Positions 43,833 to 52,595 of a DNA stretch of 64,000 nt are shown here, piece after piece (position 1 is the first letter of the stretch; each line of letters opens with the position of its first letter). This stretch comes from Pholiota molesta (Eukaryota; Basidiomycota; Agaricomycetes; Agaricales; Strophariaceae). Location: contig JACGCK010000215.1 of NCBI GenBank assembly GCA_014925825.1, positions 1-64,000 on the forward strand, in the 5' to 3' direction. The translations under genes were made by a program, and so were the position numbers. Under the pieces are notes generated by a model. It did not search any database. It was not told the origin of the DNA and was given only the letters and a program-made list of their open reading frames with translations.

Positions 43833-45840
43833 TCTTATCCTCCCTTTTAATGGACTCAAAATGGAGTGTGTGGCCTAGCATGTACATACCCATCTTATCA
43901 CCCGATTAAGTATGAGTCCCAAGACTAGTAACTAGTAACTATGTCCCTCCGGATAACCGAGCACATTTGTAGACATTTGTGAAGTGTCGAAATTCCAAAT
44001 GCATGCCTTCCAGTCGCAGTCTCTTGATCACAGCAGCATCTTTGTCGTCAAAATGAATCCGTTTTGGCGTCTTGATTATTACTGAGCGCAGCCTCGTCGC
44101 CAGCAGCATGCTGGGTCTCGGTGGTTCGCTTGTTATTTGTCTTCCTGCTTGTCCTTCAAGTTCGCTGCGAGCGAAAGGGCCTGTCCATCGGGCCAAGAGA
44201 AATTCGACCAGGGCATGCGGGGCGATTTCAACGGCGACACCCTGGAACTCGAACGTCTCCAAACACGGAAGAACGCAATGCCTATTGCTGTTTTCGTCTG
44301 GTCCCAATATTTCTGCTCGGTCTTCATCGCCTTGGCTGTCCAACTGTTCCGCTTTTTTCCATTCTAATCCCTCGTATTTGTTTGGGTTCAGTGAATCCAA
44401 CAATTTCTGCGTGAGCTCGCGCCCATGTAGCACCAGCTTCCGCAACTTGGGCAGGACCCGCAGGGCCACCAGGAGCTCCTCCAAGGGCGACTCTATGTAG
44501 GGTAAGGTTAGAACCTGCAGCGTTCCTGCGACACGCGCGACGAATGACGGCAGCCACGAACTCCAGTCAAATAACCAATAACCGCCGGGTCCGAGCACGA
44601 AGGAACGTAGCCCAGGCAGCTCCAGCGCCGTGAAGAATTCACGGAGCGGCTTCTCGTTATAGAAAGAGACCTCGAGCTCCTCAAGCGCGGTATGCGTCAA
44701 CGGCGCGAACGGGGTTGCTGTACGTGACATGCCGCCTAGGGCGATTTTACAGCGGCGCAAGCGCTGACAGAGACGGAGTGTCTCGACGCACTTGAACACA
44801 CTATCGTACCGCGATTCGAGGCTTTCGAGTTGCGCCCATGGAAGCGAGACACGTTCAACGATGTATCCGATCAACGCGACCTCGCGGAGGTGCGGCGCAT
44901 TGGCGAACATGTCCAGGCGCTCGATATAGGGGTCGTCTTCAAAGCCCGAGCGCAATGTGAGGTGCGTGAGCAGGGGCAGACACTCTGCAATCTCAATAAT
45001 AGCGGATTCCCATTCAGCCGGCAAGAAGAGTTCAAGGCTACGCAGGCGGTGTCCGTATCCCGCCAGAACATCGATGACTTCTATGCACTCGGTTTCCATG
45101 AACCTTGCCTGCTGCGTGATCTGCACATCGAGCGGACGCTCGCCGGATTTGGAGAGCCAGTACTTGAGCATCGCAGCTTGGTTCTTGTCTCGCTTGTCTT
45201 CGTAGTATATAATAATGTTGGTCCATAATTGCGATGCGTTCAATGCGACGTCTCTCCACACTGAACACACTCTTGCGATCAACAATGGTGTTCCAGCGAG
45301 GGCGTTATCCGGGTCGTCGTCCAAAGAGGGTTTTTCAATGTTGGCTGTGAAAATATCGTCCTCAATTGAGCAACACGCGAATTCAAAGATGGTGGTAAGG
45401 ACCTCGGGGGGAAGGTCGACCGCTGGCACGAACGCGTTTGATCTGCGACCAAGGATGGCCCGCTGGCGGCGAATCTCAAGGATGACATCGGCAGTACTGG
45501 TAGAAGACATCGAGCCCACTACAATTGTACGGATGGCCTACAACAAGACTGGAATCGAAACGATTACAAGACGGCCAGGCCAATAAGCACATGGGCAAAC
45601 TGCAATCGGAAACGACAACAAATTTAGCTTACCTAAATCTTGTCAAGCTTGCCACCGTCGACTCAACGACTATTTGATGACTGTCTCGCGTCCAAGTTTG
45701 TATCGCCGTCGGCTTGTGTGGGTTGGTGGTGTTGGTGGTCGCGGCACGGAAGCAAGAGATTTTTATGCCGGCAGCCGGAAAATGCTCCAAACAGTTTATT
45801 TCGTTCCTCTGGAACGATAATTCGCATTTCTAGACTCAGT
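43833..45840. repeat. Duplicated segment, copy A (with F-box gene)
   Basis: About 2 kb matches 50379-52345 in the same orientation, including about 100 bp beyond the F-box stop and about 300 bp upstream of its start (for example the shared TTTCGTTCCTCTGGAACGAT). Similarity is highest at about 44070-44680 and falls towards the gene's 5' half. Confidence 0.85.
43939..45519 (-). CDS. F-box protein with LRR-like repeats, copy A (about 525 aa)
   Basis: A single exon. The F-box is recognisable at residues about 30-90: FVPAVDLPPEVLTTIFEFAC, ARVCSVWRDVALNASQLWT. The rest has irregular leucine-rich segments such as HLTLRSGFEDD, LRLCQRLRRCKIALGG and LVALRVLPKLRKLVLHGREL. F-box proteins hold substrates for SCF ubiquitin ligases; the LRR part would choose the substrate, which is unknown. 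The family is greatly expanded in mushroom-forming fungi. The start could also be the Met at 45510, which matches copy B. The last 13 residues differ from copy B because of nearby frame differences. Paralogue at 50478-52037. Confidence 0.8.
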   Translation of the reverse strand: MGSMSSTSTADVILEIRRQRAILGRRSNAFVPAVDLPPEVLTTIFEFACCSIEDDIFTANIEKPSLDDDPDNALAGTPLLIARVCSVWRDVALNASQLWTNIIIYYEDKRDKNQAAMLKYWLSKSGERPLDVQITQQARFMETECIEVIDVLAGYGHRLRSLELFLPAEWESAIIEIAECLPLLTHLTLRSGFEDDPYIERLDMFANAPHLREVALIGYIVERVSLPWAQLESLESRYDSVFKCVETLRLCQRLRRCKIALGGMSRTATPFAPLTHTALEELEVSFYNEKPLREFFTALELPGLRSFVLGPGGYWLFDWSSWLPSFVARVAGTLQVLTLPYIESPLEELLVALRVLPKLRKLVLHGRELTQKLLDSLNPNKYEGLEWKKAEQLDSQGDEDRAEILGPDENSNRHCVLPCLETFEFQGVAVEIAPHALVEFLLARWTGPFARSELEGQAGRQITSEPPRPSMLLATRLRSVIIKTPKRIHFDDKDAAVIKRLRLEGMHLEFRHFTNVYKCARLSGGT

Positions 45841-45984
45841 GAAGGATGAGCGCTTGGCACCGATGAAAAAATCGAGCACCTACGGTGAACCAATATTCAA
45901 ACTTGCGAAGTAGTCAGTATCTATATTCTATACGTGCTATGTAAGAGGTCGTTATTGATGATATTGATGAGAGTATGGATGAAA
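45841..45984. other. Short spacer between the duplicated segment and the protease fragment
   Basis: Nothing recognised. The junction where the F-box segment replaces the rest of the protease paralogue must lie here. Confidence 0.4.
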
Positions 45985-46254
45985 TTCACATGATTCGTTA
46001 CGGCTACGGAAGAGCTGGACGCTCTTCTACCAAGACGAACGCTAGAGTATTGCCCTTTACGGGTCTTGTGGGTAAACCGTATTTGAGAAGGAGACGGTTG
46101 GCTTGTTCATGGAGATCTTGGACAGGATGTGAGCGGGACCGACGTGCAACCGACGTGTGAGAGATACATGGAAAGGGTCAGCACCAGCACTGGAAGCAAA
46201 TGTGAGGGCAAATAATAGGGACACCAAAGTCACTGTTGGAATTTTAGCGGCCAT
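45985..46254 (-). pseudogene. Exon-1 remnant of a second aspartic protease
   Basis: Begins with a signal peptide (MAAKIPTVTLVSLLFALTFA) and ADPFHVSLTRR, parallel to AADPVHVPLQRR in the complete protease at 48559. One frame over comes DLHEQANRLLLKYGLPTRP, matching the propeptide DLNEAARRVKVRYGF. In a third frame comes GRRASSSSVAVTNH, followed by a splice donor GTGAAT, matching SRRASSVSLPVTNQ and its donor. So exon 1 and its donor survive with two frame shifts, and nothing downstream remains. It lies 400 bp downstream of the intact gene on the same strand, suggesting a tandem copy that lost its body. Confidence 0.65.
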
Positions 46255-46658
46255 GCCCAAGGAGGTATGGGGAGGGCGCTGCAAGTTCAACGCCGACATT
46301 CAAATGTTGTGTCAGGAAACATGACAAGTATGACTAAGAAATCTCAGCGCTTGAGCACTTGTGCCAAACTTGTGCTTTGGGCAAGGCTTGGGCAAGGCAA
46401 AGGTCGTCAGAAGCAAGTCAAAAGATCATAAGTAATTCTTTGCTAGTAATTCTGGTCTCAATGATTGTTGTGATGGAAATCTTCCCATTTTCCATGTTTT
46501 GTACTCGTCTGAGTCGTCTAATTAGTAATCTCTCTCCGTCTTCGGCGTGTCTTGATTCAACCTTTAACAAAAGTGTTGTAAAATATTCCTAAATTATATT
46601 TCGTCTCACTCTACTCCTCCGGTATCTGATATGTTCGCAGCTAGCATATTGGGTATAA
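46255..46658. other. Intergenic between protease fragment and protease gene
   Basis: About 400 bp. It serves as the terminator of the intact protease gene and once as the promoter of the lost paralogue. No other feature seen. Confidence 0.45.
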
Positions 46659-48559
46659 TCAAAGGGATGCAAGGCTGGCCAACAGAACACCACCAAGCGT
46701 GAAGAACACCGAAGCCTTAACCGATTCAGCACCACCTACAAATTAAAAGAAAGCCGGCAGGGAAAAGAAAGGCGGAGAGAAATAGCAATCAGTATAAACA
46801 TTCTCGAACTTGTCCAATAATGAATATGCCTTACTTGCAATGCTGCTTGGAGTGGCAGTAGATGCCCCGCGGGTTCCCGTTGCGATACCAGTAAACGAAG
46901 GGGTATTCGTGTTAAAGATTGTTTCCACACCAGGTTCTGGCGGTGTTGATGATATTCCAGTTCCTGCACCTGCTTCCGCCAAACTGGAAAGCTGCGCGAA
47001 GCCGATTGATGGTGGGGTGGCTCGGAAGACGGAATACACGTTTTTCTAGCAGAACATATAACATAATTAGATATAGCTCTATCATTTACCGAGGAATAAT
47101 AACAAACCAGGAAAGTATCCCCAATGATCCAAGTGGGATTTGCCGCATTAGCAGGAATGTTTACAGCAAAGATAGAACCAACGCATTTCGAAAAGTCAGT
47201 ACGTTCTTTGCCGGCAATCATGTCTGCTGGGTTAATTGGCCATGACTTGCCACCGAATGAGATTGAAACTTGGACAGTAGTAGCACATGCTATATAAAGG
47301 CATCAATGAATCAATGCTATAGAAGAAAAATAAAACACGAGACGCACGGAAGTTGAAGAAACCAGGATTACTGTCCGAAGGTCCACTTCCAGGTATAGCC
47401 GCCCAAATCGCAGTAACATCAGCCATAGGACCGGCAATGAGACTTGTTCCAGTATCGATAGCTGCCATTGAGCCGGCAGAGCCAATAGACACCTTTTTGC
47501 CGTTTACAGAAACACCTAGGTAGATAAAGGGTTGGTGAACAAACATTTTCAATATAGATCTTACTTACTAGCGAGTGGTAGCGTCCAAAATGCAGGGGTC
47601 CCCGTGGGCATATTGAGAAACTCAATATCGCCGGTGAATAGCGAAGAGTTCGTGCCTCCAAGAGTAAATGCTCCTCCTGGTACATCTTCAACTTGTAAAT
47701 TTTGCGATCGCGCCAGCCAGAATGCCATTTCAGGTGACGAGAGTTGGTTGCTTGTTGCTAACGCCTCCCAAAAAGGAGTCGCGCGGGTTTTAGCCAAAGT
47801 GGCGAATGCCAAACCCATAAGACCAGATGCGCCCAACGGGTCGTCAGATAATATGATGCCTGTTATGGAATCGACAGTTACTATAGAAAGAATATACAGC
47901 GATCAATATCGACCACGGTAGATACAGAGCATGAATGGGATACATACAGAAACTTTGATTAGGAACCGTAAAGCCTCCCATCGATACAGTGTCCTGACTG
48001 AGAGCGCCCGTAACTGAGCCTGATCCATATTGAATCTCTACGTCGGATGCAGGGCTTGGAGTGCTGCCTTTGAAGGATGACGAGTGCGACGATTGGAACG
48101 TAACAACTTGCGAACAGAGGCAAGTGGTTCCAACAAACCACAAGTCAGACGATCCTGTGTCGAGAATGACACCAAGACTTTGTGGCCTATTTTTCGAGAT
48201 AAAAATCTAAATGCATAGGCAGAAAGCGAGAAACCCACGGAGTACCGACGGTCAGACTAGCGAAATAAGTTGAATCCACATCCTAGACAAGGCAAAGCTT
48301 AAGAAAAAAGTACGGAGACACAATGTTTTATAAATACCTGATTTGTTACGGGTAAAGACACACTAGACGCCCTCCTGCTGCTCTTCGATTCTGCATCTAC
48401 AAATCCATATCTGACCTTCACACGACGGGCGGCTTCATTCAGGTCCAGTTTGCGAGTTACTCCTCCTGAGCGACGTTGGAGAGGTACGTGAACAGGATCA
48501 GCCGCAACAAGAAGAAAGCCAAGCAGGAGGGGGTTCAGAGCCACTATTAGGCGGACCAT
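46659..48559 (-). CDS. Pepsin-family aspartic protease, probably GPI-anchored
   Basis: Secreted endopeptidase of the A1 family. The signal peptide starts at Met 48559 (MVRLIVALNPLLLGFLLVAA); a propeptide with RRASSVSLPVTNQ follows. The first catalytic Asp is in VILDTGSSDLWFVG and the flap region in EIQYGSGSVTGALSQD. The second Asp is in MAAIDTGTSLIAGP, and PTWIIGDTFL is the conserved strand before the C-terminus. After the catalytic domain come a Ser/Thr/Pro-rich stretch (FTGIATGTRGASTATPSS) and, past one more intron, a hydrophobic tail (ASVFFTLGGVLLASLASL) with no charged residue after it. That layout is typical of a GPI-attachment signal, as in yapsin-like enzymes. About nine exons, no frame break. 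The inner Met was chosen because it directly begins the signal peptide. Confidence 0.85.
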
Positions 48560-50167
48560 GGCGGAAAGGCGGAAAGAACGACCCGTGGCTAGCAAAAAGG
48601 AGAACGCTACGATTTATAACCACCGTGTGTTCTTGGCTAGCCCTTGGCATCGCTTGAAAATACGCGAACTTGAAATTGAGTAGACTGCGTGCCGAGAGTC
48701 ATTGAGTCTTGAGACGCCTACTTATCACTGATATAAGTTACAATAGGTTACAATGCATACCAGATGCATACCTTTGAGTGAGTTTATTCAGCCGAGACTC
48801 GAGCGTGTATGTGTACTTAGTCGACCTGTATGCGTAACTCACGAGAGCGCTCGCCGCTGCCAGTGAGCGCTGATCGATTCAAACTCCGATCGTAATTATT
48901 CTAAACGCCGCCACGCGCCAATCTCAAATGTTAATGAGAGCCTGTGCCTGGCCTGTGCTTGCCTTCAAGTGGGAGGCCCCAGCCTGCTAACTGGATAGTG
49001 AACGCCGCTCTCGCCGCCCTCGCCCTGCCTCTCGCCACTACGAAATGTACATGCGGCAACGTAGCAACATGGCGATACCATCGACAGTAACCCATGCGCG
49101 GCTGCCGCCTGCGTGACGCGGGCCTCACCAAGCGCTATATGATAGTATGATAGTATGCCTCCAACGCCACCCCAGCCACGAGGGAACGGAACAAGACAAG
49201 GGATTTCCTATTTACACAGGCGACTCGAGCCCAGGCGTGGGCTCGTCGCCTGTTTCTGCGCTTGGGTGTTGGTTCACTGACCAACGGTCCTTCCACCCTC
49301 TCGAAGCCGACCACGGCGACCTGCTTGACGGCCCGCAACGCGGATACAGTCGATGAACGACATCGGCCTCGTCACCATCCGGTGCCCAAGTTTCACACCT
49401 GGAACCGGGTACTGGAAGCAAGGCGATGCCTGCATATACCTCACTCCTCCCTGCCCTGCCCAACCTCAGCAGCCGCGTCAGCCAAAAGCCGGCGCTAATC
49501 CAACGTTAACCTCTGTCTCTCGATGAAAGTTATCCAATGATCCACCTGCTCATTTCATTTCAGCCCACTAACTGCACTTGGCTCAGCGTTCAACGCTCGA
49601 CACGACGCTCGACATTCAAATTTCGAAAGCTCGATGAAACGCCTAGGCGTCTTCTGGGTCCTTTTTCTCAGTCATCACCATGCGCGGTGTATAAGGCCCA
49701 CTTTGGTGGACCCGCCTTGCGCGCCGAGCAGACACCGCTGATATTCCGGGGGCACTATGTTACAACCGGGCGCCTGGCCTTGGATAAGCCTACACCTCGT
49801 ACATAGCAGAAGTCTCGGCGGCGGCAGAATTCTCCTCGCCGAGTCGTTCTACGCACTGTGTTGTCTGCTCTTGATAGAGAGGCGTCGAATAGCGTGTCTC
49901 CCACCTTTATTGATCCACTACTCGTTTGGAGGGTGTGTTGAGATTGATGCGAACTTGGACGTCAACGCCGGAGCAACTGGAAGCTTTTTCAGTCTATTTG
50001 ACGCGACGACAAAAGTCGATCTGTTCCAAAATAAATTCGAAATATTTCAAAGTGAGCTTGATGTGTCTATGACTCCCCGCTACGTTCTGCAGCAGCTAAC
50101 ATTCGCATCCTGCAGTAATCACTCGAAGGCAATGTTGGCCGTGCGTAGATTACGCGAGGCTTTGTGG
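48560..50167. other. Long intergenic region, no convincing gene
   Basis: About 1.6 kb. The left 300 bp should hold the protease promoter. From 48900 to 49850 it is GC-rich with several short overlapping frames on both strands, none resembling a protein I know and none with a conserved exon pattern. It may include regulatory sequence or decayed genes. Confidence 0.4.
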
Positions 50168-50256
50168 TATAAAAGGCCCCTTTGAATGCTAGAATAAATT
50201 CAGTACCTCCAAATTCACTCTCCTAATTCACTCTCCAATCTTGCTTCTAATCAGTC
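50168..50256 (+). promoter_or_regulatory. Core promoter and leader of a truncated secreted-protein gene
   Basis: TATAAAAGG at 50168-50176 lies 89 bp before the ATG at 50257, with a CT-rich leader containing a repeated AATTCACTCTCC between them. This is the usual layout of strongly expressed small secreted-protein genes in basidiomycetes. Confidence 0.55.
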
Positions 50257-50394
50257 ATGCAATCTACCTTTTTAAACATGCTTGCAGCCCTCGCTGTGAT
50301 GAGCATCAAGGTTGATGCATCCGCTATTTCACAGTGGGTGTACCATCTTCATTCGAGGCAGGACGCCGGCCAACGGTCTTACTCTCCCTTCTAG
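50257..50394 (+). pseudogene. 5' stub of a small secreted-protein gene
   Basis: Opens with a signal peptide (MQSTFLNMLAALAVMSIKVD) and continues about 20 residues. The duplicated F-box segment then begins at about 50379 and the frame stops 15 bases later. A good TATA box and leader precede it. I infer that the rest of the gene was lost when segment B arrived; the original product is unknown. Confidence 0.45.
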
Positions 50395-52345
50395 TGGACT
50401 TAAAATGTACTGTGCGGCCTAGTATGTACACACCGAACTTATGCGATTACGAACAACGTCTGGGTCAAGACTAATAACTACGGATAACGGAGCGCGTTTG
50501 TGAAGTGTCGAAAATCCAAATGCATACCTTCCAGTCGCAGTCTCTTGATCGCAGCAGCATCTGTGTCGTCAAAATGAATCCGTTCTGCCGTCTTGATTAT
50601 TACTGAGCGCAGCCTCGTCGCCAGCAGCATGCTGGGTCTCGGTGGTTCGCTTGTTATTTGTCTTCCTGCTTGTCCTCCAAGTTCGCTGCGAGCGAAAGGG
50701 CCTGTCCATCGGGCCAAGAGAAATTCGACCAGGGCATGCGGGGCGATTTCAACGGCGACGCCCTGGAACTCGAACGTCTCCAAACACGGAAGAACGCAAT
50801 GCCTATTGCTGTTTTCGTCTGGTCCCAATATTTCTGCTCGGTCTTCATCGCCTTGGCTGTCCACCTGTTCCGCTTTTTTACATTCTAATCCCTCGTATTT
50901 TTTCGGGTTCAGTGAATCCAACATTTTCTGTGTGAGCTCGCGCCCATGCAGCGCCAGCTTCCGCAACTTGGGCAGGACCCGCAGGGCCACCAGGAGCTCC
51001 TCCAAGGGCGACTCTATGTAGGGTAAGGTTAGAACCTGCAGCGTTCCTGCGACACGCGCGAGGAATGACGGCAGCCACGAACTCCAGTCAAATAACCAAT
51101 AACCGCCGGGTCCGAGCACGAAGGAACGTAGCCCAGGCAGCTCCAGCGCCGTGAAGAATTCACGGAGCGGCTTCTCGTTAAAGGAAGGGACCTCGAGCTC
51201 CTCAAGCGCGGTATGTGTCACCGGCGCGGACTGGGTTGCTATCCGTGGCACGCCTCCTAAGTCGATCTTACAGCGGCGCAAGCGCTGACAGAGACGGAGT
51301 GTCTCGAGGCACTTGTCCACACCGCAGAACCGCGATTCCAGGCGTTCGAGTTGTGCCCACGGAAGCGAGACATCTTCAACGCTGTATCCGATTATTGTGA
51401 CCTCGCGGAGCTGCGGCGCATTGGCGAACATGTCTGGGTGCTCGATGCAAGGGTCGCCATCAAAGTCCGGCGAACGCAATGTGAGGTGCGTGAGCAGGGG
51501 CAGACAGTCTGCAATCTTAACCACAGCGGACTCCCATTCAGCCGGCAAGAAGAGGTCAAGGCTACGCAGGCGGGCCCCGTACTCCGCCAGAACATCGATG
51601 ACTTCTGTGTACTCGGTTTCCATGAACCTTCCCTGCTGCGTGATCTGCACATCGAGCGGACGCCCGCCGGACTTGGAGAGCCAGAACTGGAGCATCGCAG
51701 CTTGGTTTTCGTCCCGCTCGTCTTCGTAGTATATAATAATGTTGGTCCATATTTGCGATGCGCTCAATGCGACGTTCCTCCACGCTGAACACACTCTTGC
51801 GATCAGCAATGGTGTTCCAGCGAGGGCGTTGTCCGGGTCATCATCCTTCGAAGAGGGTTTTTCAATGTTGACTTTGAAAATTTCGTCCTCGATTGAGCAA
51901 CACGCGAATTCAAAGATGGTGGTAAGGACCTCTGGGGGAAGGTTGACCGCTGGCACGAACGCGTTTAGCTGGCGGCCGAGGACGGCCCGCTGGCGGCGAA
52001 TCTCAAGGATGACATCGGGGGTACTGGAAGAAGACATTGAGACCGTTATAATTTCACGGACTATAACAAGCCTGGAATCGATACGTTTATAAGAGGGCCA
52101 GGCCAATCAGCAAATAGGCAAACTCAATCAGAAACGACGACGGAGCTTACCTGACTCTTGTCAACCTTGCCACCGTCCGGCGTCAATGACTACTTGATCA
52201 CTATTTCTGCGTCCAAGGTTATGTCGCGGTCGACTTATAGTGGTTAGCTGGTGTTAGTGGTCGTGGTACGGAAGCAAGAATTTTTTACGCCCCAGCCGGA
52301 AAATGCCCCAAACACTCTTTTTCGTTCCTCTGGAACGATATTTCG
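50379..52345. repeat. Duplicated segment, copy B (with F-box gene)
   Basis: Counterpart of 43833-45840. The left edge begins GTCTTACTCTCCCTTCTAG against GTCTTATCCTCCCTTTTAA in copy A. The right edge lies shortly after the shared GTTCCTCTGGAACGAT at about 52324-52340. Confidence 0.85.
50478..52037 (-). CDS. F-box protein with LRR-like repeats, copy B (about 519 aa)
   Basis: Same architecture as copy A: F-box FVPAVNLPPEVLTTIFEFAC and ARVCSAWRNVALSASQIWT, then leucine-rich segments. The C-terminal half is almost the same protein (for example REFFTALELPGLRSFVLGPG is shared). The N-terminal half differs at many residues (MFANAPQLREVTIIGY against MFANAPHLREVALIGY). The start is placed at 52037 (MSSSSTPDVILE) to match copy A; an open extension runs upstream to 52106. 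No break seen, so both copies could be active. Confidence 0.8.
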   Translation of the reverse strand: MSSSSTPDVILEIRRQRAVLGRQLNAFVPAVNLPPEVLTTIFEFACCSIEDEIFKVNIEKPSSKDDDPDNALAGTPLLIARVCSAWRNVALSASQIWTNIIIYYEDERDENQAAMLQFWLSKSGGRPLDVQITQQGRFMETEYTEVIDVLAEYGARLRSLDLFLPAEWESAVVKIADCLPLLTHLTLRSPDFDGDPCIEHPDMFANAPQLREVTIIGYSVEDVSLPWAQLERLESRFCGVDKCLETLRLCQRLRRCKIDLGGVPRIATQSAPVTHTALEELEVPSFNEKPLREFFTALELPGLRSFVLGPGGYWLFDWSSWLPSFLARVAGTLQVLTLPYIESPLEELLVALRVLPKLRKLALHGRELTQKMLDSLNPKKYEGLECKKAEQVDSQGDEDRAEILGPDENSNRHCVLPCLETFEFQGVAVEIAPHALVEFLLARWTGPFARSELGGQAGRQITSEPPRPSMLLATRLRSVIIKTAERIHFDDTDAAAIKRLRLEGMHLDFRHFTNALRYP

Positions 52346-52595
52346 CCTCAGCGATAACGACTACTTCTAGTAGAGAATAATGTGCAATCTTGTTAAAAAG
52401 AGGCCAATAAATTCAAAGAAATCAGTACTGTGTTGACAGGACGTAATACCAATGAAGTGATCTAGTTAGGATTAAAAAAGGAGAGTAAACTATAAAAGAT
52501 TGATAGATAACAGTGCATGCCGCGCCAAAGCGTAGCAAAACGTCTGAAATATTCGTTTGCTATTCAGCATTCAAATGAATGCCTAAATTACCTCT
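52107..52595. other. Intergenic, end of segment B and 3' side of the permease gene
   Basis: The first 240 bp belong to the duplicated segment (promoter of F-box copy B). The rest, to 52595, is AT-rich and probably the terminator of the permease gene. Confidence 0.5.

Noticed and set aside
44072..44500. Plus-strand frames repeated in both F-box copies
   Set aside because: They are duplicated only because the F-box gene is; no independent support.
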